From contig CAYRVH010000001.1 of assembly GCA_964427855.1 (NCBI GenBank), positions 1 to 64,000 on the forward strand: DNA of 64,000 bases, written 5' to 3'. The DNA comes from JAUPKT01 sp964427855. GTDB lineage: Bacteria; Desulfobacterota; Desulfomonilia; Desulfomonilales; Desulfomonilaceae. The notes under the pieces were generated by a model. It was given only the letters and a program-made list of their open reading frames with translations, was not told where the DNA came from and ran no database searches. The translations under genes and the position numbers were made by a program. This document shows, piece by piece, positions 43,961-51,817 of the stretch (position 1 is its first letter; the number at the start of each line of letters is the position of its first letter).

Positions 43961-44443
43961 ATGGATCACTCTCGTAAAATATACATACTCTTGATCTGCC
44001 GGCTTTTTATTGGGGTCTTGTTTGTAGCTGCAAGCATCCATAAGATCGTGGATCCGGCGGAATTTGCGGTGTCTGTGAGAAATTACATGATCGTCCCTTC
44101 GTCTTGGAGCAACCTCATAGCCTTGACGCTCCCGTGGGTGGAGCTCCTCGCCGGAGCGCTGTTGATTATCGGCATCCAGACAAAGCCTGCCGCTTTGTTG
44201 ACGACTCTGATGCTGGCTGTATTCCTGGGCGCCGTGATCTATGCGTATGCGATAGGCCTCGATATAGACTGCGGTTGTTTCAGCTCGAGCAGCTCTTCTG
44301 AAGGCAGGGTTGGCGTGTATCACATCGTGCGCGACGCGGTATTGCTCCTCATTTCCGCGGCGGTGTTGTTCCTTGATCTCGGTAAAAACAGTGTGGTAAA
44401 TTTTGTTATGGCCCGGCGTGAGGTTCGGTCTCGAACCGCATGA
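43961..44443 (+). CDS. MauE/DoxX-like membrane protein
   Basis: A 160-residue protein with four transmembrane helices of the DoxX/MauE superfamily: FIGVLFVAASIHKIVDP at helix 1 is characteristic, followed by LPWVELLAGALLIIG. MauE is needed for disulfide formation in methylamine dehydrogenase; DoxX-like proteins work in thiol redox systems. A CGCF pair (DIDCGCFSSSS) faces the third loop, as in MauE-like proteins, and could be redox-active. SD is weak. Linked to CcdA and exported thioredoxin, it probably acts on exported thiols or disulfides. Confidence 0.78.
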   Translation: MDHSRKIYILLICRLFIGVLFVAASIHKIVDPAEFAVSVRNYMIVPSSWSNLIALTLPWVELLAGALLIIGIQTKPAALLTTLMLAVFLGAVIYAYAIGLDIDCGCFSSSSSSEGRVGVYHIVRDAVLLLISAAVLFLDLGKNSVVNFVMARREVRSRTA

Positions 44444-44572
44444 GATGAGGAAATTTGGTAGTATTTCACGAAATGAAAAAAAGCGCGGCCGGCGCTTCAG
44501 TTCACATGAAAGACTATACCGTAGGCGGCACGCCCCAGGCCGCTCCCATGAGCCATAGAAAGGAGATCGACA

Positions 44573-44995
44573 ATGTCTAATGACTGCTGCGGCAGCGGAA
44601 ATCAAATCATGCTTCTGCCTTGTTCCGGCGCATCGAATCTCGGACAGCTTGCCAACCAGGCTGCCGTGGAATTGACGAGGGAGGGGTATGGAAAGATGTT
44701 CTGTTTGGCGGCTATCGGCGCAGGCCTGCCGAACTTCGTCAAATCGGCCCAGACTGTGCCGACATTAGTAGCCATCGACGGTTGCCAGGTGGCGTGCACA
44801 AAGCATCTGCTGAATAAGGCAGACGTACCTATAGGATCTTACGTTGTTGTCCAAGAGCTCGGCATCGAAAAAAATATGAATACCATTTTAGATCCCGCAC
44901 AAGTGGAAAAGGTAAAAGAGGCGGTAAAAAGTCTCGGCGCGCAGCCATGCTGCAGCGCCTCTGAACAGGCCGCCAACTCGACATGTTGCGGCTGA
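44573..44995 (+). CDS. DGC-domain putative zinc-binding protein
   Basis: A 140-residue cytoplasmic protein of the DGC family (PF08859, putative zinc-binding). The namesake VAIDGCQVACTKHL lies near residue 65; a LLPCSGASNLGQLANQAAVEL stretch near the N-terminus is also diagnostic. Unusual Cys pairs at both ends (NDCCG, QPCCS, STCCG) add possible metal or metalloid ligands. Its biochemical function is not established as far as I know. AAAGGAG precedes the ATG. Neighbours are a MauE-like membrane protein and an FeS-domain protein. Confidence 0.85.
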   Translation: MSNDCCGSGNQIMLLPCSGASNLGQLANQAAVELTREGYGKMFCLAAIGAGLPNFVKSAQTVPTLVAIDGCQVACTKHLLNKADVPIGSYVVVQELGIEKNMNTILDPAQVEKVKEAVKSLGAQPCCSASEQAANSTCCG

Positions 44996-45031
44996 GGTCT
45001 CCCCTGATAGTTTGCCACAGGAAGGTTACAC

Positions 45032-45556
45032 ATGCTTCTCGAGAGCTACCGAAAAGAAATGTTTCGGCCGAAATGCAATCCGAGCTTCCAGTCTGTACAT
45101 TGCGTGGCGCATTTGGATCAGGACATATCTGAAGTGCTGCCGTATCTCAATACCACGTTAGGCGGAGACAGCTATGCGAAGGATCCGCCGGCTCTGACCT
45201 TGAGGGTCCATGGGAAACTCATCAGCCTTCACGCAAAGGACATCTTCATCAACGCCCTCTCTGACGATGAAGAGGCGGAGAAGATACTGTCATGGCTCAA
45301 AAAAGAGATCAACGAAACGTGGGAAAAGCGATCGGAAATTCAGCCCACCTTTTCGACCCCAGAAACCCCGAAGATGATAGAAATCCTCAAGCTACTTCCT
45401 AAAACCAACTGCAGGAAGTGCAATGAGCCAACATGTATGGTATTTGCCGTGCAGGCAGCTCAGGGTCTGAAGACTGCTGAAGACTGCCCCGAAATGGATG
45501 CCGAACAGCGTGTGAGGCTCAGCGACTACTTGTCTAGATTTCATTTCGATGTGTAA
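45032..45556 (+). CDS. [4Fe-4S] domain protein
   Basis: A 174-residue protein. Near the C-terminus LLPKTNCRKCNEPTCMVFAV plus a later Cys gives CX2CX4CX16C, exactly the 'FeS' domain motif (PF04060) of the corrinoid protein AcsC/CdhE, RnfB and relatives. The N-terminal two thirds (VHCVAHLDQDISEVLPYLNTTL) is a small alpha/beta domain also seen with such FeS modules. It could be an electron carrier for the DGC/thiol cluster. AGGAAGG precedes the ATG; the gap to the DGC gene is 36 bases. Confidence 0.82.
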   Translation: MLLESYRKEMFRPKCNPSFQSVHCVAHLDQDISEVLPYLNTTLGGDSYAKDPPALTLRVHGKLISLHAKDIFINALSDDEEAEKILSWLKKEINETWEKRSEIQPTFSTPETPKMIEILKLLPKTNCRKCNEPTCMVFAVQAAQGLKTAEDCPEMDAEQRVRLSDYLSRFHFDV

Positions 45557-45655
45557 TCGGCCGTTGCAACGCGCGTTCGTGCAATGCAGGGTGGAGCGCG
45601 TGGAAATACGCGCATACGCATGGCTGCCTACAAAAAAACGTTACTATAGCGCCAC

Positions 45656-47500
45656 ATGGGTTGCGCTGCGAGCGGTGAGGTGATGACAGAAAGTGACATA
45701 CAACAAAGCAGTTCCACTGAAGCAGGATCCGGCGGCAGGAACAACAGCGCGGTTGTACGCATGCTGAAAAGAGTAGGTCGAGCGCTGTGGTTTTTGTGCC
45801 GCAAGAGCGCGTACGTCGCATTTCTCATCGCCGCGGTGGTGATCCTTCTGATAGCACTGAATAAAGCAGCGGAGATCGCTCTCTGGAAGTCTCCCATGTC
45901 GTATGTCTATCCCGACAATCTGGAGATGACCAAAAAAGATCTGACAAAACCGGTGTCTCAATACGACTATGACCTCAACCCGCGTGTATGCCTTATCTAC
46001 AACCAAGAGAAGGGAAATAGATATGAATACGCCAACAATGCGGGATTCAGAGATCCGAGAGACATCCCCTCGCCAAAACCTGACGATGAATATCGCATCT
46101 TTCTGACGGGGGGATCCACGGCCTTTGGGCTTGGCGCGGCAGGTCAGGCCGCAGCCCTCACGAATCATTACTACCTCGAACATCGTGAGACCATAGCCTA
46201 TTTACTTGAAAAGATACTTAACGCCACCGCGCCAATACCGGGCAAGACAATCCGGGTATATAATACTGCGGTATGGGGTTATGCGTATCAGCACCTTTTA
46301 CTGAGGTATGTGGCAAAACTCAGGCATTACAGGCCCGATATGGTGGTGTCTCTGGACGGGGCGAATGAAATCCATCCCGTAAGCATCCCCGAGCGAGATT
46401 GGAATTATTTTAATCAGGGGCAGTTCCACGGTATTCTGAAAGAAATCCTGGCGTACACGCCGGATGGTCTCGGCGCGTACATGACTTTATGGCTTAAAAA
46501 CAATACTTTCCTCATGGCGTTCATCTGGCGGGGGTTAGATCCCTTCTTCTCTATGGAGACAGGGTTGCGGTTGCACCAGGGCGAGGCGCTGGCACCAGAT
46601 CCGACCGGCAAAGTCCTCGGGATGACCCCAGAACAACGCTCCAAGATGGTGACGGACAATGTGAGTACGGTGGTTCGCGTGGTGGAGGACTACCACGCGG
46701 TGTTGGAAAACGACGGCATCCCCCACATTTTTGCCTTGCAGCCAATGCTTTATTGCAGCAAGAAGCCTCAACATGAGATGGAGCAAAAGGTTGCCCAATT
46801 GGAAGAGCACCGCCAATACTACGACGTTCCTACTGACGGCATTTACGAATATATCTGCGAACGGATTAGAGACAGCGCTCGACAAAAGCCTTATTCCATA
46901 ATCGATTTCAGCCATTATTTCGACGATACATCTCAATGGGTCTTTACGGATTGGTGCCATGTGACAGCAGGCGCCAACTACCTTATGGCCAAGGAATACG
47001 CCAACGTCATCAAGCAGTACTTCTTCAACAAACCATTGACCGACGGCGACCTCATCGATTCCAAAGACAGCTTTTTTGCCATGCCTGCCACAGGCGCCAA
47101 GATTGTGTATGCGCCAGAGCCCATCGACTGGCAGCATGTCCCTCAAAACATGCTGAGGGGCTACCCTGGGCGTGCGTCCTACACGTCCAAAGATGTGGCG
47201 CGGGAAGGAAAATTAGAGGTCATCCTGGACTTGAATGCAGTTTACAAATTGAGCCGACTCAGGTTGGTTTGGAATGACGAGTCTTCGGTTCCTGCCGAAT
47301 GGGCGGTGGACATATCGCCCGACGGAAATGAGTGGACGGTATGGGTTGAGGGCGCCAACAAAGAGCTGGACAATTACTCCTGGTGGCCGGGTTATGAGTA
47401 TTTTGGGAGCGCGCCCGTGCAGGCGCGGTTTTTGCGGTACCGGCCGGTGAAATCAGAGCATCGAGCGATAGGTCTGAAATCCTTCAACGTGTATCGGTAG
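45656..47500 (+). CDS. membrane-anchored SGNH-hydrolase-like protein with C-terminal discoidin-like domain
   Basis: A 614-residue protein. After a polar N-terminus, one transmembrane helix (about residues 50-70) anchors a large extracytoplasmic part. LTGGSTAFGLGA near residue 150 matches block I (GGST/GDS) of SGNH hydrolases, and FTDWCHVTAGA near 430 resembles block V (DxxH). The last 110 residues (LSRLRLVWNDESSVPAEWAVDISPDGNEWTVWVEG, then ARFLRYRP) look like an F5/8-type discoidin carbohydrate-binding domain. Acyl removal or transfer on surface glycans is likely. ATG at 45656; ATG at 45683 is an alternative. A related GGST protein is encoded at 51818-54037. Confidence 0.78.
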   Translation: MGCAASGEVMTESDIQQSSSTEAGSGGRNNSAVVRMLKRVGRALWFLCRKSAYVAFLIAAVVILLIALNKAAEIALWKSPMSYVYPDNLEMTKKDLTKPVSQYDYDLNPRVCLIYNQEKGNRYEYANNAGFRDPRDIPSPKPDDEYRIFLTGGSTAFGLGAAGQAAALTNHYYLEHRETIAYLLEKILNATAPIPGKTIRVYNTAVWGYAYQHLLLRYVAKLRHYRPDMVVSLDGANEIHPVSIPERDWNYFNQGQFHGILKEILAYTPDGLGAYMTLWLKNNTFLMAFIWRGLDPFFSMETGLRLHQGEALAPDPTGKVLGMTPEQRSKMVTDNVSTVVRVVEDYHAVLENDGIPHIFALQPMLYCSKKPQHEMEQKVAQLEEHRQYYDVPTDGIYEYICERIRDSARQKPYSIIDFSHYFDDTSQWVFTDWCHVTAGANYLMAKEYANVIKQYFFNKPLTDGDLIDSKDSFFAMPATGAKIVYAPEPIDWQHVPQNMLRGYPGRASYTSKDVAREGKLEVILDLNAVYKLSRLRLVWNDESSVPAEWAVDISPDGNEWTVWVEGANKELDNYSWWPGYEYFGSAPVQARFLRYRPVKSEHRAIGLKSFNVYR

Positions 47501-47597
47501 AGCCCCTAGGCATCCGGCCGTTCGCTTTCAGCTTCTCGGAATCTCTGTTCGGGGCGAGGTTCGCATGTTTTGTGCACATGAGCCTGTGTCATACCTT

Positions 47598-48827
47598 TTA
47601 TTCGTAGATCTTTTCCTCCTCTGCAAAGGCCTCCTTTGCATCCAATTCTGATTCTCTCAGCTCAGGATCTTTCTTTTGAAGTTCACGATAGTATTCATGC
47701 TGAATAATGAGGTTCATGATTTCATTTGTGCCGGTCCAGATCATCATGAGCCGCAGGTCTCTGAGCAGCCGTTCTACTGGATACACATTGGTGTATCCGA
47801 TACCTCCAAGAACTTGCATCGCATCATTGATGACCTCCCACGCAGAGTCTGATGAAAACTTTTTCGACTGAGAGACGAGTCTCCTTGTGTAGCCTGTGCT
47901 GCCGAGGCGATCCACCGATGCGGCCGCCACGTGGGTCATGGCCCGGGCCGCGTCCAATTTTGTAATGGAATTGGCTATTTTGAAATTTACCCCTTCAAAT
48001 TCTCTGATCTTCTGTCCGAAGGCTTTTCGCCGATCGCTGTACCGGGCGGCTATTTCCAGGGCCACTCGAGCCGACCCTATGGCCCCCGCTGCGCTGGTCA
48101 TGCGTTCGGGAATCATCATTTGGTGAAACACCTCGGCCCCGCGATTCTCGCCAAAAATGATGTTTTCAGTCGGGACTTTCACATCTCTGAATACGAGTCG
48201 TCCGGCGCCGCCTCCCCTTGTTCCCATGAGCCCATACACATACTTCACATCAACCCCCATGTCTCTTTCGACTATGAAGGCGCTGATGGATTTTGCCTGG
48301 CCGGCTTCGCCGGTTCTTGCATACACGAGGAATATGTCCGCTCCTTCTGCTCCGACGACGAACCTTTTCTGACCGTTAAGGATGTAATAATTTCCCTCCC
48401 TTCGGGCTGTGGTGGTAGCCCCGAAGAAGTCGGAACCGCCTCTGGGCTCCGTCAGCGCTTCTGCACAAAACAATTTGCCTTTGAGGACGGGCTCCAAGTA
48501 CTTTCTTTTTTGCGCTTCTGTGCCGAAGAAATGGATGGCCTCGCCGACGTTCGTCACAAGTGAATAAAGGCACGCGAGAGACGCGCCGAGCACGCCGATC
48601 TCCTCCAGAGCGATTATTTCATCAACCCAGAGCAGACCTCTTCCCCCATATTCCTTAGGAAAACGAAGGCCCAGGAGATTGAGTCGAGCTGCTTCTACAA
48701 GATACTCGCGCGGAAATAACACCTTTTCTGCGTCCATATCGAGCAAAAGCTGTCGCGGCACTTGTCGAACAAAGCTCCGTACTTCGTTCCTCAACTTTTT
48801 TTGGTCAGCAGTGAGAAGGGCCTCCAT
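47598..48827 (-). CDS. acyl-CoA dehydrogenase
   Basis: A 409-residue FAD-dependent acyl-CoA dehydrogenase; ATG at 48827 with GGAGGA upstream. FAD/substrate blocks CAEALTEPRGGSDFFGATTTA and the C-terminal LGGIGYTNVYPVERLLRDLRLMMIWTGTNEIM are clear. The medium-chain enzyme's catalytic Glu position (YEGT) reads WTGT here. The Glu of MMIPERMTSA near residue 245 lies where isovaleryl-CoA and long-chain dehydrogenases carry their base, so it is likely the catalytic residue. Substrate is not predictable. No electron-transfer flavoprotein or thiolase genes are adjacent. Confidence 0.93.
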   Translation of the reverse strand: MEALLTADQKKLRNEVRSFVRQVPRQLLLDMDAEKVLFPREYLVEAARLNLLGLRFPKEYGGRGLLWVDEIIALEEIGVLGASLACLYSLVTNVGEAIHFFGTEAQKRKYLEPVLKGKLFCAEALTEPRGGSDFFGATTTARREGNYYILNGQKRFVVGAEGADIFLVYARTGEAGQAKSISAFIVERDMGVDVKYVYGLMGTRGGGAGRLVFRDVKVPTENIIFGENRGAEVFHQMMIPERMTSAAGAIGSARVALEIAARYSDRRKAFGQKIREFEGVNFKIANSITKLDAARAMTHVAAASVDRLGSTGYTRRLVSQSKKFSSDSAWEVINDAMQVLGGIGYTNVYPVERLLRDLRLMMIWTGTNEIMNLIIQHEYYRELQKKDPELRESELDAKEAFAEEEKIYE

Positions 48828-48967
48828 GATATTCTCCTCCACGCGTTCCTGAATGTGACTTTATCAAAACAGATAGCATGTTTCTCGAGGAGATGATAGC
48901 CCCTCTCCGCAACAATTCCTGCGAGGCGCTTTGATGTCTCATACCACATTGGAGATGAGGAGAGGGG

Positions 48968-49309
48968 TCAAGAGCCCTTGAGAAAGGCGGCGAGGATGTG
49001 TTTCATTCTGGTGAGTCCAAAGAAGATGCCGCTGAGCCATCCTGATACATTTCCAAGGAGGAATATGTGGGGATTTTCTATTCTGGACGCCACGATTTTG
49101 TAATAGAGGAACGCGTCGACGAGAAGAAACGAACAAATTGCCGCTGCAAGGAATACTCTCCTGAAATACCGTCTGTGCAGGCGCAAAGTTGTTCCCAGTA
49201 CGGAGAAGGCGAGCATCAAAGCGCCCACGCAAAGCGCAAAACCGCTGAAGGCTGATTTGAGAAGATACAGTAAGTCCATGCTAATTCGGGTGGTGTGGGT
49301 CTTGTTCAC
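48968..49309 (-). CDS. small hypothetical membrane protein
   Basis: About 103-113 residues and mostly hydrophobic, with three likely transmembrane helices (MDLLYLLKSAFSGFALCVGA, VFLLAAAICSFLLVDAFLYY-like and IFLLGNVSGWLSGIFFG). GTG at 49309 or ATG at 49279 could start it; neither has a strong SD. It lies downstream of the nfnB terminator. I do not recognise a family. It is kept because of its coherent membrane topology and lack of a competing frame. Confidence 0.5.
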   Translation of the reverse strand: MNKTHTTRISMDLLYLLKSAFSGFALCVGALMLAFSVLGTTLRLHRRYFRRVFLAAAICSFLLVDAFLYYKIVASRIENPHIFLLGNVSGWLSGIFFGLTRMKHILAAFLKGS

Positions 49310-49358
49310 GCCCCGTGGCAGCTTGGGGCCAATCCCTTCCTTGACAAAGAAAGAGAAG

Positions 49359-49387
49359 CAGCCTCCTGCATCTCGTACAGGAGGCTG
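49359..49387 (-). terminator. hairpin terminator of the nfnAB unit
   Basis: CAGCCTCCTG (49359-49368) and CAGGAGGCTG (49378-49387) form a perfect 10-bp stem with a nine-base loop, 14 bases past the nfnB stop. On the minus strand it is followed by CTTCTCTTTCTTTG, a moderate T-rich tail. Confidence 0.7.
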
Positions 49388-49401
49388 ACACGTACGTGAG
49401 A

Positions 49402-50829
49402 TTAACTAATTCCAAATGTCTGAAGCATCGAGAGGGCGGCCTTGCGCCCTGCACCCATGGCGAGGATCACAGTGGCGGCTCCTGTCACGATGTCGCCTCC
49501 GGCCCAAATTCGATCGCGAGACGTTTTTCCGGTTTCCAGGTCAGCGACGATATTTCCCCATTTGTTTGTTTCGAGATTTTTTGTGGTGGTGGGTACAAGA
49601 GGGTTGGCGGCGTTGCCTATGGCCACAATGGCGGTGTCGCATTCCAAATCGAAATAAGCCCCTTCAACAGGGACCGGACGTCTGCGTCCTGAAGCGTCTG
49701 GCTCGCCGAGTGTCATCTGCTGGCACTTGACGCCCACGGCCCAACCGCCTTCGTTGCCGATTATTTCTACTGGCGCAGTGAGCAGTTTAAACTTTACGCC
49801 CTCTTCCACCGCGTGATGCACTTCTTCAGCCCGGGCCGGAAGCTCTTCCATGGTGCGGCGGTACACGATGGTTACCTCTTCTGCGCCAAGCCTCAGCGCG
49901 GTCCTGGCAGAGTCCATAGCGACATTGCCGCCTCCAAAAACGATCACCTTCTTCCCTTTCGCGGTGGGCGTGTCAGTGTCGGGAAAGAGATACGCCTTCA
50001 TCAGATTGGCGCGTGTCAAAAACTCGTTGGCGGAATACACCCCGTTAAGATTCTCTCCGGGTATTTTAAGGAACAAAGGCGCGCCGGCGCCCGTCCCTAT
50101 AAACACTGCGTCGAACTTTTTCTTTTCCAGTAAATCATCGACCGTCTCGATCCTTCCGACAACCCAATTCGTCTTGAATTCAACTCCCAGGCGTCTCAAT
50201 TCATCGACTTCTTGGCGCACGATTTCTTTTGGGAGTCGAAATTCAGGGATGCCATACACGAGCACGCCACCCAGCTCATGCAGCGCCTCAAATACTGTGA
50301 CGGCAACCCCTTTCTTGATCAGGGCGCCAGAGAGGGTCAAACCCGCAGGCCCAGAGCCCACGACCGCGACCTTGAAGCCGGTTGGTTTAGGGAGTTCCGG
50401 CATTTTGCCTTCGCCGTGGATGGCAGCCCAGTCCGCCACATATCGCTCTAAACGCCCGATGGCGCATGGTTCGCCTTTTCCCTTTTTTCCCAACACGCAT
50501 TTCGATTCGCATTGCGTTTCTTGGGGACAGACCCTCCCGGCAATACGCGGGAGGCTGTTTTTTTCTTTCAATTTCCAGGATGCGCCGAGGATGTCGCCTG
50601 CTTTCACCATGGCGATAAAATCGGGTATGTCAACTTCCACAGGACAGCCCGTCTTGCAGTAGGGCTTCTTGCAATTGAGGCACCTGCTGGCCTCCAAGAG
50701 TGCAAGATCATTGTCATAGCCCAGGGCGACCTCATAAAAATTGTGAGCTCGCTCTATGGGATCTTGTTCAGGCATTTTCTGCCTAGGAATTTTTGGCTTT
50801 TTTGTTTCGGTCTTTTCTTGATCTGTCAT
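49402..50829 (-). CDS. nfnB: NADH-dependent ferredoxin:NADP+ oxidoreductase, NfnB (large) subunit / GltD-like
   Basis: A 475-residue flavoprotein with the GltD/GltB-small-subunit fold. N-terminal [4Fe-4S] Cys motifs are CLNCKKPYCKTGCPVEVDIP and CPQETQCESKCVLGKKGKGEPCAIG. FAD-binding VAVVGSGPAGLTLSGAL and NADPH-binding VIVFGGGNVAMDSARTAL follow. Because NfnA is directly upstream with a one-base TAATG overlap, the pair is better called Nfn than glutamate synthase. Nfn bifurcates electrons from NADPH to ferredoxin and NAD+, or the reverse. ATG at 50829 preceded by GGGGG. A hairpin terminator follows. Confidence 0.92.
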   Translation of the reverse strand: MTDQEKTETKKPKIPRQKMPEQDPIERAHNFYEVALGYDNDLALLEASRCLNCKKPYCKTGCPVEVDIPDFIAMVKAGDILGASWKLKEKNSLPRIAGRVCPQETQCESKCVLGKKGKGEPCAIGRLERYVADWAAIHGEGKMPELPKPTGFKVAVVGSGPAGLTLSGALIKKGVAVTVFEALHELGGVLVYGIPEFRLPKEIVRQEVDELRRLGVEFKTNWVVGRIETVDDLLEKKKFDAVFIGTGAGAPLFLKIPGENLNGVYSANEFLTRANLMKAYLFPDTDTPTAKGKKVIVFGGGNVAMDSARTALRLGAEEVTIVYRRTMEELPARAEEVHHAVEEGVKFKLLTAPVEIIGNEGGWAVGVKCQQMTLGEPDASGRRRPVPVEGAYFDLECDTAIVAIGNAANPLVPTTTKNLETNKWGNIVADLETGKTSRDRIWAGGDIVTGAATVILAMGAGRKAALSMLQTFGIS

Positions 50830-51689
50830 TATGCACCCCCGGGAAACGTGCACTGACAACCACGCGGGGTTTCTCTGAACTTGTTCAGTGCAATTAATTC
50901 GGGTCCTTTGTACATCGCCAGCCTTTTGGACAACAAATCGAAGTCCACTTGGAACCCGTCAAATTCAGGTCCGTCGACGCAGCCGAACATGGTTTTTCCA
51001 CCGACTTCCACGCGGCAGGCGCCGCACATACCAGTGCCGTCCACCATGATAGGATTGAGGCTCACTACAGTGGGCAGGTTGGCCTTTTTGGTGACATTCA
51101 CCGTGGCCTTCATCATTGGGACTGGGCCGATAGCCACCACGAGGTCGATCTTCACGCCTTTGTCTATGAGGCTCTGAAGCACCTGCGTGACAAATCCATG
51201 GATGCCGAAGGAGCCGTCATCAGTGGCTATGAGCGTCTCATGACTGACCTTCTTTATATCTTCCGTCATGATGAGCAGACCCTTCGTACGAGCTCCTATA
51301 ATGGAAATAACATGATTGCCCGCCTCGAACATGCCCTTCGTGATGGGATAGAGCGGGGCAACGCCGATGCCGCCCCCCACTCCTACCACTGTACCGAATT
51401 TTTCGATGTGGGTCGGTTTCCCCAGCGGCCCGCACAGGTCTTGGAGCCGCTCACCCACGCACATGGTTCCGAGATAATACGTAGTGACCCCTACTTCCTG
51501 CCACACCAGTGTGATGGTGCCCTTTTCCGCGTCCTTGTCCGCGACGGTGAGGGGGATCCTCTCGCCCTTTTCATGGGTCCTCAGTATAATGAATTGCCCT
51601 GGGCGATGGGCCTGAGCTATGGCAGGAGCAGAAATGACGGCCCGATTTACTCCAGGCCCGATTCGCTCCTTTTCAAGGATCTCGAACAT
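50829..51689 (-). CDS. nfnA: NADH-dependent ferredoxin:NADP+ oxidoreductase, NfnA (small) subunit
   Basis: A 286-residue FAD/NAD-binding protein of the dihydroorotate dehydrogenase electron-transfer (PyrK-like) family. HRPGQFIILRTHEKGERIPLT binds FAD and GGGIGVAPLYPITKGM binds NAD(H). The [2Fe-2S] cluster Cys are in DGTGMCGACRV and TMFGCVDGPEFDG. GGAGG lies nine bases before the ATG. The stop overlaps the nfnB start, as for tightly paired subunits. In anaerobes this complex balances NADH, NADPH and reduced ferredoxin pools, which could supply reducing power to the rubredoxin-based defence system. Confidence 0.93.
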   Translation of the reverse strand: MFEILEKERIGPGVNRAVISAPAIAQAHRPGQFIILRTHEKGERIPLTVADKDAEKGTITLVWQEVGVTTYYLGTMCVGERLQDLCGPLGKPTHIEKFGTVVGVGGGIGVAPLYPITKGMFEAGNHVISIIGARTKGLLIMTEDIKKVSHETLIATDDGSFGIHGFVTQVLQSLIDKGVKIDLVVAIGPVPMMKATVNVTKKANLPTVVSLNPIMVDGTGMCGACRVEVGGKTMFGCVDGPEFDGFQVDFDLLSKRLAMYKGPELIALNKFRETPRGCQCTFPGGA

Positions 51690-51817
51690 CTATCGAACCT
51701 CCAAAGTAGTAAAAACCTAGTGATTTTTATGCGCTGATCGATGGGAATTTTGTCAGGTCTAGCAAAATCACAATCTGATACACTACCATATATTTGTACT
51801 TTTCTTCAAATAATTTT

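Noticed and set aside
44473..44580. 35-codon ORF just before the DGC gene
   Set aside because: No SD at proper spacing and no recognisable content; its end overlaps the next SD and start. Left as possible but unsupported.
49402..50829. Glutamate synthase small subunit (gltD)
   Set aside because: The sequence is GltD-like, but there is no large glutamate synthase gene and NfnA is coupled upstream, so Nfn is the better call.
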